A DNA stretch of 64,000 bases from Flavobacteriaceae bacterium (GTDB taxonomy: Bacteria > Bacteroidota > Bacteroidia > Flavobacteriales > Flavobacteriaceae), in the NCBI GenBank assembly GCA_018401115.1, contig JAGYKX010000005.1, positions 1,116,001 to 1,180,000 on the forward strand, in the 5' to 3' direction. This document shows, one piece after another, positions 17,188 through 25,996 of the stretch; the first letter of the stretch is position 1, and each line of letters begins with the position of its first letter. Position numbers and translations under genes: made by a program. The notes under the pieces were generated by a model. It worked only from the letters and a program-made list of their open reading frames with translations. It had not been told where the DNA came from and did no database searches.

Positions 17188-18156
17188 ATGAAAAAAGATT
17201 ATTCTATTTTACTGTATTACTGCTATGCTCAAATCGAGGATTATGAGGCATACAGAGAAGAACACCATTTGTTTTGTGTTGAGCATAACCTGAGAGGGAG
17301 AATTATTATTTCCCCGGAAGGTTTAAACGGAACCGTTTCAGGTACCCGTGAGGATTGTGAAAAATACATGGCATATGTATTGGCAGATTCTCGCTTTGCA
17401 GATACTGAGTTTAAAGTAGAACAACACGATGCCACGGCTTTTGCCAAGCTTCATGTGCGCGTAAAACCTGAAATTGTTCACTCTAGCTTGAGACATATCA
17501 ACCCCAAATTAAGAACAGGTGGGTATGTAGAACCGCATGAGTTCAAGGAAATTTTAGAAAAACCTGTAGAAGATGTCGTGGTACTAGATGTTCGAAGTAA
17601 TTATGAACATAAAGTAGGTCGATTTAAAAATGCCTTGACGTTAGACATGGAAAATTTCAGAGATTTCCCTGAGAAGGTCAAAGAACTTGAACATTTGAAG
17701 CACAAAAAAATCATTACCTATTGTACAGGTGGTATCAAATGCGAGAAAGCGAGTGCTTATTTGTTGGAACAGGGTTTTGAGAACGTTCATCAATTGCATG
17801 GAGGAATCATTAAATATGGTCTTGAAACAGGAGGTAAAGATTTTGAAGGGAAGTGCTACGTTTTCGATAATCGCATTACTGCTGAGGTCAACCGGGAAAA
17901 CCCGAGCATCATTGCTACTTGTTACATTACCAGTGCTCCGACAGATCGCATGGTTAACTGCGCAAACCCAACCTGTAATGCCCATATTCCTATGTCAGAA
18001 GAAGCCGGGTGGCTTATGGATGGGTGTTGTTCAGAAGAATGCAGGAAGCATCCCGAAAGAAGACCTTATGATGGTACTGGCTATTATCAGAAGAATACCA
18101 ATCATTACAGCCCTATGAAGGGGGTGAAAAGGCCTTCTCAGCCCTTGAGTAGATGA
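17188..18156 (+). CDS. trhO: tRNA U34 hydroxylase TrhO (YceA), rhodanese-type
   Basis: TrhO hydroxylates U34 of tRNAs towards 5-methoxyuridine-type modification. The 322-residue protein has the N-terminal ferredoxin-like domain with IIISPEGLNGTVSG. The rhodanese domain follows (VLDVRSNYEHKVGRF, active loop YCTGGIKCEKASAYL with the catalytic Cys near residue 181). A C-terminal cysteine-rich part (CANPTCNAHI, CCSEECRKHP) probably binds zinc. The stop overlaps the next gene by 4 nt. Confidence 0.93.
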   Translation: MKKDYSILLYYCYAQIEDYEAYREEHHLFCVEHNLRGRIIISPEGLNGTVSGTREDCEKYMAYVLADSRFADTEFKVEQHDATAFAKLHVRVKPEIVHSSLRHINPKLRTGGYVEPHEFKEILEKPVEDVVVLDVRSNYEHKVGRFKNALTLDMENFRDFPEKVKELEHLKHKKIITYCTGGIKCEKASAYLLEQGFENVHQLHGGIIKYGLETGGKDFEGKCYVFDNRITAEVNRENPSIIATCYITSAPTDRMVNCANPTCNAHIPMSEEAGWLMDGCCSEECRKHPERRPYDGTGYYQKNTNHYSPMKGVKRPSQPLSR

Positions 18157-19022
18157 GCCGTGTGATTCCCTCTTCCGAGTTGATTTTAAATAACCAAGGG
18201 GGTGTTTATCATCTTGGTCTGCAACCCGAAATGGTAGCTGACACCATTATTGTGGTTGGTGACCCGGATCGTGTACCGAAGGTCAGTGCTCACTTCGATC
18301 GATTGGAATTTCAGAAAGCCAACAGAGAGCTAGTTACGCACACTGGTAGCATAGGCTCAAAGCGTTTATCAGTGATTAGCTCCGGGATGGGAACAGACAA
18401 TGTTGAATTATTGCTAACCGAGTTAGATGCGTTGGTGAATATCAATTTGGAAACCCGCAAGGTAAAGCGCCGACTTACTTCATTGAAGATCATCAGAATA
18501 GGAACTTCAGGATGCCTTCAAAAAGATATTCCTCTAGATGCTTTGCTTGTTTCCAAAGCAGCTTTAGGGTTAGATAACCTGATGAGTTTTTACGAGCGAA
18601 ATACTTCCCAATCTTGTGCTGTTGTAGAAAACAAAGTGCAACGCTTACTAGGACTTTCATTTAAGCCTTATTTCGCTGAATCTTCAAAAGTCTTATTTGG
18701 CTGGTTCGAGCAAGAGCTACACCATGGGGTAACCATCACCTCCCCAGGTTTTTACGGGCCACAGGGCAGGGAGATTCGTTTACCACTGAAAATGAAAGGA
18801 ATGTTGGAGAAGCTGGCAGAGATAGAAACAAGCTATGGACGGTTTACCAACTTTGAGATGGAAACTGCCGCTTACTATGCTTTGGGGGCTTTGCTGGGTC
18901 ATCAGATGGTAAGTTTGAATGCGTTGATTGCGAATCGTGCGCATGGCACTTTTTCTAAAAACCATGAAAAAACTGTAAATACCTTGATTCAGAAAGTAAT
19001 TACCAAATTAACAGAATCTTAG
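18153..19022 (+). CDS. nucleoside phosphorylase (uridine phosphorylase-like)
   Basis: The 289-residue protein belongs to the PNP/UDP phosphorylase family: IIVVGDPDRVPKVSAHF (phosphate site), SSGMGTDNVELLLTEL, IRIGTSGCLQ, and FTNFEMETAAYYALGALLGH with the ribose-contacting EMET motif. It would split nucleosides to base and ribose-1-phosphate, matching the pyrimidine salvage role of cdd elsewhere in the window. Base specificity is not certain. It is translationally coupled to trhO (ATGA overlap). Confidence 0.85.
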   Translation: MSRVIPSSELILNNQGGVYHLGLQPEMVADTIIVVGDPDRVPKVSAHFDRLEFQKANRELVTHTGSIGSKRLSVISSGMGTDNVELLLTELDALVNINLETRKVKRRLTSLKIIRIGTSGCLQKDIPLDALLVSKAALGLDNLMSFYERNTSQSCAVVENKVQRLLGLSFKPYFAESSKVLFGWFEQELHHGVTITSPGFYGPQGREIRLPLKMKGMLEKLAEIETSYGRFTNFEMETAAYYALGALLGHQMVSLNALIANRAHGTFSKNHEKTVNTLIQKVITKLTES

Positions 19023-19621
19023 TATTTGTGCTTCACAGGAAGATTACCCTGAATGAGCAAGTTAAACTCAAGGCAAGTCAATACGCCATTGGTTGAATAC
19101 GGACAAGTTTGGTAGAGTAATTCACCAAAGGTTCCTTTCTTTACTAAAACATCATCGCCCTTACAAACTGGGCAAGTAATGAGACTTCCTTCTTGGCAGT
19201 TGATGGTATTGAGATAGAAAAACTTATCTGATACGGTAACGTTTTTGGTCTTAGGCCCATTCGAACTTTGCCTAAATGCATTTTCAGCCTTTTCTAAAAT
19301 GTCTAAAGTAGCACGAGAATACTGTCCTTGGCTTCCTTTTAACTCAAGATACTTGTTCAACCAGTCAATACTTTGACTGAATTTATTCATGTAGTATGAG
19401 TTTTTGCCGAAATGGAAGCAGAAGTCTGCCGGCAACACCTCAATTTCTTGAAGCGCTTTGTTGAAGTATTCATCAGCTCTTACATATTCTCCAATTTCGG
19501 AGTAATTCACGGCCGTATCAATGTATCTGCGAGGATCTTCTGGTCTATCTGTTTGTCCATTCGTCTCAACAAGAACAAGGAAACAAAACAAGATTGAGAA
19601 AAACAATTGAGATTTATTCAT
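19019..19621 (-). CDS. secreted TPR-like protein with C-terminal CxxC motif
   Basis: The 200-residue protein starts with a hydrophobic signal sequence (QLFFSILFCFLVLVETNGQT). It has one or two TPR-like helical pairs (AVNYSEIGEYVRADEYFNKALQEI, SIDWLNKYLELKGSQGQYSRATLDILEKAE) and ends with a rubredoxin-like metal knuckle (CPVCKGDDVLVKKG). The start is the ATG at 19621; the longer frame begins at a TTG. TAACTTTG at 19635-19628, six bases before this ATG, fits a -7 element. The family was not recognised. It overlaps the phosphorylase gene by 4 nt at the 3' ends. Confidence 0.65.
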   Translation of the reverse strand: MNKSQLFFSILFCFLVLVETNGQTDRPEDPRRYIDTAVNYSEIGEYVRADEYFNKALQEIEVLPADFCFHFGKNSYYMNKFSQSIDWLNKYLELKGSQGQYSRATLDILEKAENAFRQSSNGPKTKNVTVSDKFFYLNTINCQEGSLITCPVCKGDDVLVKKGTFGELLYQTCPYSTNGVLTCLEFNLLIQGNLPVKHKY

Positions 19622-19627
19622 CCAAGA

Positions 19628-19635
19628 CAAAGTTA
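19628..19635 (-). promoter_or_regulatory. candidate -7 element close to a start codon
   Basis: TAACTTTG on the minus strand matches TAnnTTTG and ends 6 nt before the ATG at 19621. No -33 TTG is seen at the standard spacing. Confidence 0.35.
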
Positions 19636-19653
19636 ATAAACTCCTTTTAAATA

Positions 19654-19818
19654 CTAAGCTTCAGACGAACATCTGTTAACCCTTATTAACTTTTCTTCTC
19701 TAGAAGATTTTTTCTTCGGTAAAGAGATTTTCTTTCCAGCAATACTGTAGATTCCTAAGCCGGTAGCTACCGCTGCCGCTAGATAAAGCCATTTCTTTTT
19801 CTTTAAATTTTTCATCAT
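19654..19818 (-). CDS. small single-pass membrane protein
   Basis: A 54-residue frame starting MMKNLKKKKWLYLAAAVATG has one predicted transmembrane helix (about residues 10-28) flanked by lysine-rich segments. This fits a small membrane protein with a cytoplasmic basic tail. The ATG at 19815 is an alternative start. No family was recognised, and the call rests on the regular membrane-protein layout. Confidence 0.42.
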   Translation of the reverse strand: MMKNLKKKKWLYLAAAVATGLGIYSIAGKKISLPKKKSSREEKLIRVNRCSSEA

Positions 19819-20037
19819 AATATTTTTATACAGGCCTAATGCCAATTTTGTTACACTTTATTTTCTTCCTTTATATTTCTTATTGAGAAGACATTTTTAC
19901 TTTTCAAATCCCTTATACCTTCACGGCTTTTATTTGTGGTTTGCTCTGTTTCTGCAAGTTTTAGAGGCCTACATGTAATTGTATTTTCACTACTTCGTAA
20001 ACTTTCTTACCTTCAGGCAAACAATAATTTGAACTTT

Positions 20038-21396
20038 ATGAAAGTCTTTCTAGCACTGTCCCTTTTTGCATTATCTGTTTTCTCAGGTCTTAGGGCCCAA
20101 GAAGTACCTCCCGCATTAGATGTTCGTCTTTATGACATTATAAATGACGTTTCCTCAGATCGCATAGAGGCAGATATAAGAAAACTTGCAGATTTTGGAA
20201 CAAGGAATACATTTTCAGATACCCTTTCAGATATAAGAGGGATAGGAGCAGCTAGAAGATGGATCAAGGCGGAATTCGAAAAAATTTCTGATGCATGTGG
20301 CGGCTGTTTAGAAGTTTATTACCAAAAAGATTTAGTCACCACAGAAATGGGGCGTAGAATTCCAAAGGATGCTTACATTGTAAATGTGGTGGCCGTAATT
20401 AGGGGTACCGACTACCCGAATTCTTATGTATTGATGTCGGGCGATATTGATTCAAGGGCTTCCAATACCATGAATTTTGAAATTGATGCACCAGGAGCCA
20501 ATGATAACGCATCTGGTATGGCCGGAACCATAGAAGCAGCGCGAGTGCTTTCTCAATACAAGTTCAAGCATAGTGTGGCTTTGGTTGGTCTTTCGGGAGA
20601 AGAACAAGGCTTGTTTGGTGGAGCAGGATTGGCAAAGTTTGCCCAGGAAAATAAATGGGATATCGTAGGAATACTTAATAACGACATGATTGGTAATATT
20701 GAAGGGGTTGATGGTGTAATTGACAACCGTTCCTTCCGTATTTTTTCTGAACCAACCCCTGCCAATGAAAGCGAGCAATTAAGAAGAACAAGAAGGTTTG
20801 TTGGAGGAGAAGTAGATGGGAATTCAAGGCAATTGGCCAGGTACATTCACAAGCAAGTGAAAACCTATATGCCTGAGATGAACCCCATGATGATTTATCG
20901 CTTAGATCGTTTTGGTCGCGGAGGTCATCATCGCCCCTTTAACGATCTTGGTTTCGCAGGTGTGCGTATTATGGAGGCTCATGAGAACTATAATCGTCAG
21001 CATCAAGACATTCGTGAAGAGGATGGTATTGCTTATGGCGATGTGGTAGAAGGTGTAAACTTCGACTATGCGAAAAAACTGACAGCAGTTAACGCCATAT
21101 CCCTTGCTGGTTTGGCTTGGGCACCGCCACAACCTACCAATGTGCGCATCGGTGGTGCTGTTCGTCCTTCGACAACCCTTTCTTGGGAGGCTTCGGACGA
21201 CCCAAATATTGCAGGTTATAAAATTTACTTCAGGCAAACTACATCTCCTACTTGGGATAGTTTCGTGTATGTACCCGAAGGAAATCAACATACTTTAGAG
21301 GGTGTCGTGATTGACAATTACTTCTTTGGTGTCGCTGCTGTGGGTAAAAATGGTCATGAATCTCCGGTAGTATTTCCTTACCGACAAATGAGGTAA
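20038..21396 (+). CDS. secreted M28 family metallopeptidase with fibronectin III-like C-terminus
   Basis: The 452-residue protein starts at 20038 with a signal peptide (MKVFLALSLFALSVFSGLRA); the longer frame upstream lacks one. The M28 domain has YVLMSGDIDSRAS, the bridging-Asp stretch APGANDNASGMAGTIEAA, the catalytic Glu pair in LSGEEQGLFGG and LNNDMIGN. The usual first zinc ligand (His in GAHxDS) is Asp here. The last 90 residues (PTNVRIGG, TTLSWEASDDPNIAGYKIYF) form a fibronectin III-like domain. It probably acts as an exported aminopeptidase. Confidence 0.88.
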   Translation: MKVFLALSLFALSVFSGLRAQEVPPALDVRLYDIINDVSSDRIEADIRKLADFGTRNTFSDTLSDIRGIGAARRWIKAEFEKISDACGGCLEVYYQKDLVTTEMGRRIPKDAYIVNVVAVIRGTDYPNSYVLMSGDIDSRASNTMNFEIDAPGANDNASGMAGTIEAARVLSQYKFKHSVALVGLSGEEQGLFGGAGLAKFAQENKWDIVGILNNDMIGNIEGVDGVIDNRSFRIFSEPTPANESEQLRRTRRFVGGEVDGNSRQLARYIHKQVKTYMPEMNPMMIYRLDRFGRGGHHRPFNDLGFAGVRIMEAHENYNRQHQDIREEDGIAYGDVVEGVNFDYAKKLTAVNAISLAGLAWAPPQPTNVRIGGAVRPSTTLSWEASDDPNIAGYKIYFRQTTSPTWDSFVYVPEGNQHTLEGVVIDNYFFGVAAVGKNGHESPVVFPYRQMR

Positions 21397-21434
21397 ATCT
21401 ACTTTATGACAGCTCATAGGGTAAAAGCCATGGG

Positions 21435-22097
21435 CTAAAAATTAACCAGAGCCATGATGTTGAGTTGGTCTCTGTTATCCGTTCCAAATAGTTGACTCAT
21501 GTAGCCCAGTTCCATTTTTAAGTTTTTCGAAAACTGGAATCCACTCGCGGCATAAACCCTGTTTCGATCGAATGGATGCTCCTGGGCATCTAAAAATAGT
21601 TCATTGTATATGGACAGATAGAAAGAGTTATCCTCGATTGTGGGTTTTGTAATAGGAACACGAATGCTCAAGAAATATCGAAAACGTACCCGGAAATCTG
21701 TGTCTTCGATGAACCGTTGTTCGAACCGGTAGCGGTGCTGTACTGCAATCCCTCTGCCCCATGTTTGATTGGTAGTATATTGTTGAAAAATGCGATGTTC
21801 GTTCAAACTCATTTTTTCATCGCCTTGGCCGGTATAATTTTCGGAGAGAATGTATCCGTAGCCCATCAATAAATTGTTGTTTCCTTCGGTCAGGTTTTTC
21901 CCTATGCCTGTCCGGATCAGCAACTGCTCTTGATCACCAATGGCATTGTAGTTTCGCTGTTGGATTTCATGGTGCCAGTTCCAACCTTTATTCAAGTCCT
22001 TGCTTCCTATATAAATGAGCCAATTTCCAAAATCACTGTACTGGGCGCTTAAACAGAAGGGGGTAAGAAAGATAAAAAGTAAGATTATTTTTTTCAT
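21435..22097 (-). CDS. DUF2490 outer-membrane-type protein
   Basis: The 220-residue protein has a signal peptide (KKIILLFIFLTPFCLSAQY) and alternating beta strands with aromatic residues (WLIYIGSKDLNKGWNWHHEIQQR, HRIFQQYTTNQTWGRGIAVQHRYRFEQRF), typical of DUF2490. This is a Bacteroidota family expected to form an outer-membrane barrel. Its function is unknown. It converges with the M28 gene with 38 nt between the stops. Confidence 0.8.
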   Translation of the reverse strand: MKKIILLFIFLTPFCLSAQYSDFGNWLIYIGSKDLNKGWNWHHEIQQRNYNAIGDQEQLLIRTGIGKNLTEGNNNLLMGYGYILSENYTGQGDEKMSLNEHRIFQQYTTNQTWGRGIAVQHRYRFEQRFIEDTDFRVRFRYFLSIRVPITKPTIEDNSFYLSIYNELFLDAQEHPFDRNRVYAASGFQFSKNLKMELGYMSQLFGTDNRDQLNIMALVNF

Positions 22098-22195
22098 AGG
22101 TAGATAAGATTAAATATCAGTAAGCAAAACTACAAGAACTTAAATCAAGGCCATAGTGAGTTTTTGGTAGCGGTAATTAGGTCTGCTTATCTTTT

Positions 22196-22711
22196 TTAGG
22201 TTAAAATAATGTCAATAGCATCTTTAAGGGCTGCTGCCTGATGTGTAGCTAGCGAAACAGCTTTTTCAGAACTTATCAAAATACTTTTCAATCCCAATTG
22301 GGCTGCAGGAATGATATCTCTTTCCTTATCACCAATCATCCAGCTTTGCTTTATATCGATACCATGTTTTGCAATGGCTTTTTCAAACATTAAACTTTCT
22401 GGTTTACGCAAGAGAGATTTACTTACAGACTCATGACCTGGAGCGAAATATAGATCGTCTAACAAATGTCCGCAGGATTTTTGCAGCATTCGATGGCAGG
22501 TAAATATGAATTCATCGGTATAATGCCCCTTAGCTATACCACTTTGATTAGTGATTACGATCAGTAAAAAACCATTTTTCTTCAGCCTTTGGAGCTCATT
22601 ATGAAGGCCTTTAATGGGTTTAAAATCTTTTAAGTCTGTAATCTGGTATCCCAGCTCTTCATTCAAAACACCATCTCTATCAAGAAAAACACACTTTTCA
22701 TTTTCAGTCAT
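22196..22711 (-). CDS. HAD-IIIA phosphatase, GmhB/HisB-N type
   Basis: Starting at MTENEKCVFLDRDGVLNEELG the protein has 171 residues. It contains the HAD motif I FLDRDGVLN and motif II VITNQSGIAKG. Motif III/IV lies in SWMIGDKERDIIPAAQLGL. The FLDRDGVLN and NQSGIA pattern is that of D-glycero-D-manno-heptose bisphosphate phosphatase (LPS core heptose pathway) and histidinol-phosphatase; heptose is more likely without his genes nearby. The usual zinc loop between motifs is not seen. The long frame to 22825 adds 38 non-family residues and was not used. Confidence 0.82.
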   Translation of the reverse strand: MTENEKCVFLDRDGVLNEELGYQITDLKDFKPIKGLHNELQRLKKNGFLLIVITNQSGIAKGHYTDEFIFTCHRMLQKSCGHLLDDLYFAPGHESVSKSLLRKPESLMFEKAIAKHGIDIKQSWMIGDKERDIIPAAQLGLKSILISSEKAVSLATHQAAALKDAIDIILT

Positions 22712-22823
22712 TTTAACTTCTTTTACGGTAAAAGCATCAACTATTTGAATACAATTAACGAAATTCAAACTTATTACAGCTAGAGAATTAAAATCAACTT
22801 TACAAAACTTCGAATCTACAAGC

Positions 22824-23612
22824 ATGAATGATTGCCTAGTCGTTATTCCTACCTACAACGAAAAAGAGAATATCCATGCCATAATAGACGCGGTCTTAAT
22901 GCTAGAGTCAGGTTTTCATTTACTGATTGTAGATGATAACTCACCCGATGGTACAGGCAATTTAGCGAGAGAAAAGCTAGAAGAATACCAAGGACGTCTT
23001 TTTCTTGAGGAACGGGAAGGTAAAATGGGCTTAGGAACGGCATATATCCACGGATTCCGCTGGGCTTTAAAGCGCAAATACGTATACATTTTTGAAATGG
23101 ACGCTGACTTTTCACACAATCCTGAAGACCTCAATAAACTGTATCGAGTGGTGCAATCGGATTCATGTGACTTAGCAGTAGGTTCAAGGTATGTTACTGG
23201 CGTAAATGTTGTCAACTGGCCAATGAGTCGCGTTATGATGTCTTTTTTTGCCAGCTACTATGTGCGATGGATTACAGGATTACCCATCAATGACGCCACT
23301 GCAGGGTTTAAATGTTACCACCGAAGGGTCTTAGAAACCATTCCCTTAGAACAGATCAAGTTCATGGGCTATGCTTTTCAAATAGAAATGAAATTTTTAG
23401 CATGGAAATACGGCTTTTCCATCGCTGAGGTGCCCATTGTTTTCACAGACAGAACCCACGGACAGTCGAAAATGACAGGAGGTATTATCAAGGAAGCGAT
23501 TTTTGGCGTGATTCAAATGAAAGCAGCCAGCCTTTTTAGGAATTATCGGCAAGAACTTGAAGATGCCCCTGCTTTAGTCGAACCGAATTGCCTTCACCGG
23601 ACTGATACGTGA
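22824..23612 (+). CDS. polyprenol monophosphomannose synthase, GT2
   Basis: The 262-residue GT2 enzyme has LVVIPTYNEKENI, the nucleotide-binding IVDDNSPDGTG, the DXD-like FEMDADFSHNPED (about residues 92-104), and NDATAGFKCYHRRVLE. It resembles dolichyl-phosphate mannose synthases that put mannose from GDP-mannose onto a lipid carrier. No C-terminal membrane helices are present, so it belongs to the soluble type. It is divergent from the HAD gene, and its 3' end overlaps the convergent permease gene by 39 nt. Confidence 0.85.
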   Translation: MNDCLVVIPTYNEKENIHAIIDAVLMLESGFHLLIVDDNSPDGTGNLAREKLEEYQGRLFLEEREGKMGLGTAYIHGFRWALKRKYVYIFEMDADFSHNPEDLNKLYRVVQSDSCDLAVGSRYVTGVNVVNWPMSRVMMSFFASYYVRWITGLPINDATAGFKCYHRRVLETIPLEQIKFMGYAFQIEMKFLAWKYGFSIAEVPIVFTDRTHGQSKMTGGIIKEAIFGVIQMKAASLFRNYRQELEDAPALVEPNCLHRTDT

Positions 23613-24795
23613 AATAATAGCAGTAGGAATTACCAAAGTCAAACCTACCAGAACTAAGGTGAGTAAGTTGATGCCGATAATACTTAACCAATCCCACTGA
23701 ATCGGAACATAGCTCATGTAATAGGTGCTTGCATCTAAGGGTACGATCTCGAATTGGTACTGTATAAAGCCTAACAAAAAGCTAAGTCCATTACCAACCA
23801 ACATACCTTTTAAAACCAAACGTGATCCATTCCAAGCGAAAATTTGACGAATAAGTTGATTCTGGGCTCCCAAAGCTTTGAGTGCTCCAATCATAGGTGT
23901 ACGTTCCATGATTAAGATGAACAAGACAGATACCATGTTGAAGCATGCAACAAAAAGGACTAATGCAATAAGAATATAGACGTTCTGCGATAGTAAATTG
24001 AGCCAATCGAAAACATTACTGAACTTTTCATCCATGCGTTCAGTGTAAGTATCAATGCTCAATCGCTCGATCAATGCATCTTCAGAGTTCTCAAGGTTAT
24101 TAATGTTTTTGACAAACACTTCATACCCACCTACCTCACCGTTTTCCCAAGCATTCAAAAAACGTATCAAGTCAATATCTCCCAAAACCATCTGTTCATC
24201 AAAGTCTTCAAGACCAGTTTTGAAAATGCCTTTAATGGTTACCGTACGTGGTTTTGGTGGATCCATGGGGAAATAAATAACAAAACGATCTCCTACATCA
24301 ACCTGCATTTGTTGCGCTTTTTTTTCACTGATGAGGATATCATTGTGAAAACGGAAGTCTGAAGAAAAACTAAGGGTATCCCCTTTTACGAGATAGGGCG
24401 CAAACTGCTGCCAATTGAAGTCGCTTCCAATGCCTTTGAATAGGAGCCCGAAAACCTCATCATTGATGGAGACAATGCCTGGTTTGTGCGCATAGCCTTG
24501 AATATGTCTGATGTCTCTTTCTTTTCGCAAACTATCGAGCAAAAGAGGCTCAATTCTCACAGGGTCTTCTTCCATGCTGTTCGAAAAAGAAAACTTCTTT
24601 ACCTGCAGGTGGCCAGAGAAGCTGTAAATTTTATCCTTGATATTGTTTTGAAAGCCTCCCAAAATCATGAAAGAGAGTATCATAATGGCAATACCCAAGG
24701 CCACACTGGCAATGGCAATTTTATGTATGACAGCTGAAAAGCTTTCCTTGCCCAGCAGTATGAATTCTTTTGGATATGAAATAAGGCAGGTTCAA
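23574..24795 (-). CDS. LolC/E- or FtsX-type ABC permease with an apparent frameshift
   Basis: The main frame (from a GTG at 24704) encodes 376 residues: a first membrane helix (ALGIAIMILSFMILGGFQ), a periplasmic domain and three C-terminal helices (ILIALVLFVACFNMVSVLFIL; later ones) ending SRISPVKAIRFD. It lacks the usual start. In another frame a TTG at 24795 gives MNLPYFISKRIHTAG, the typical N-terminus of these permeases. Its continuation (KESFSAVIHKIAIASVALG) is in the main frame. One extra G in the GGG run at 24751-24753 explains the break. It may be a sequencing error or a true frameshift. The family releases lipoproteins or exports small molecules with a separate ATPase. Confidence 0.7.
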
Positions 24796-24842
24796 GATTA
24801 TGAGTAATTTTATGTTTTACAAGTCAAAGATAACCGAATGAA

Positions 24843-25994
24843 ATGACTCGACTACTCCATGGCCTCTTCATTTTACTTTTTTGCGCTTGTGCGCAACCCC
24901 AAACCCTCAAGGTGGGAGCAGATCGCATGTCGCAATACCTCCCATTACTCGAAGGCAAAAGGGTAGGGCTTATCGTTAATCAAACCTCTAGGGTAGACGA
25001 AACACATTTGGTAGATACTTTAAGGAAGGTGGGCGTAGAAGTGGTGAAAGTATTCGCACCAGAGCATGGATTTCGAGGAGAAGCACCGGATGGTGCTACC
25101 ATAGATAATACCACAGACGCACCTACGGGATTGCCCATCGTATCAATTTACGGCAAAAACAAAAAGCCAACGAAAGATATGCTGGCCAATGTTGATGTAT
25201 TGGTTTTTGACATTCAAGATGTTGGGGTGAGGTTTTATACCTTCATCAGTACCATGCACTATGCTATGGAAGCTGCTGCCGAACAAAATATACCTATCAT
25301 TGTGCTCGATCGGCCTAATCCGAATGGTATGTATGTGGCTGGCCCTATTAAAGACGAACATGTTAATAGCTTTGTTGGAATGCATCCCATTCCCATTGTC
25401 CATGGACTGACCGTTGGAGAGTTAGCGAAAATGATTAATGGTGAAGGCTGGTTGAAAAATGGAATAAGGGCTGATCTAACAGTTATTGCCGTTGATGGCT
25501 ATGATCACAAGCAGACTTATGATTTACCCATTGCACCTTCTCCCAATTTACCGACAGGCAATGCCATTGCATTGTATCCAAGCTTAGCCTTATTCGAAGG
25601 TACCATAGTCAGTGTGGGCAGAGGTACTGATTTTCCTTTTGAGGTGATAGGCCATCCTAGCTATGCTGCTGGACAATTTACCTTCAAACCACAACCCAAT
25701 ACCGGTTCCCAATACCCACCGTTGCAGGGCGAGCTATGCCGTGGCGATGATTTAAGGTCTAAAGATCCGAAACGAACGTTTACTTTAAGACACCTAATAA
25801 TCTACTATAAAGCCTTAGGAGAGCAATCCGATTTTTTCAAACCCTACTTCACCCTACTAGCCGGTACAGAAACATTAGCTGATCAGATAAAGCAGGGGAT
25901 GAGTGAGGAGGAAATTGCGAAGAGCTGGGCTCCGGGCTTGGCAATTTATCGCAAGCTGCGTGAAAAATATTTACTTTACCCTGATTTCAATTGA
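24843..25994 (+). CDS. namZ: exo-beta-N-acetylmuramidase NamZ (DUF1343)
   Basis: The 383-residue protein matches the YbbC/DUF1343 family, shown to be exo-lytic N-acetylmuramidases in cell-wall recycling. Signatures are LLEGKRVGLIVNQTSRV, VFAPEHGFRGEAPDGA, DVLVFDIQDVGVRFYTFISTMHYAMEA and IAPSPNLPTGNAIALYPSLALFEGT. VSVGRGTDFPFEVIGHP follows. The N-terminus (LFILLFCACAQPQ) looks like a signal peptide and could be a lipobox with acylated Cys. It is immediately upstream of fmt. Confidence 0.9.
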   Translation: MTRLLHGLFILLFCACAQPQTLKVGADRMSQYLPLLEGKRVGLIVNQTSRVDETHLVDTLRKVGVEVVKVFAPEHGFRGEAPDGATIDNTTDAPTGLPIVSIYGKNKKPTKDMLANVDVLVFDIQDVGVRFYTFISTMHYAMEAAAEQNIPIIVLDRPNPNGMYVAGPIKDEHVNSFVGMHPIPIVHGLTVGELAKMINGEGWLKNGIRADLTVIAVDGYDHKQTYDLPIAPSPNLPTGNAIALYPSLALFEGTIVSVGRGTDFPFEVIGHPSYAAGQFTFKPQPNTGSQYPPLQGELCRGDDLRSKDPKRTFTLRHLIIYYKALGEQSDFFKPYFTLLAGTETLADQIKQGMSEEEIAKSWAPGLAIYRKLREKYLLYPDFN

Positions 25995-25996
25995 AT

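Noticed and set aside
22712-22825. N-terminal extension of the HAD phosphatase
   Set aside because: The added 38 residues have no family similarity and would overlap the start of the divergent GT2 gene. MTENEKCVFLDRDG is the usual beginning.
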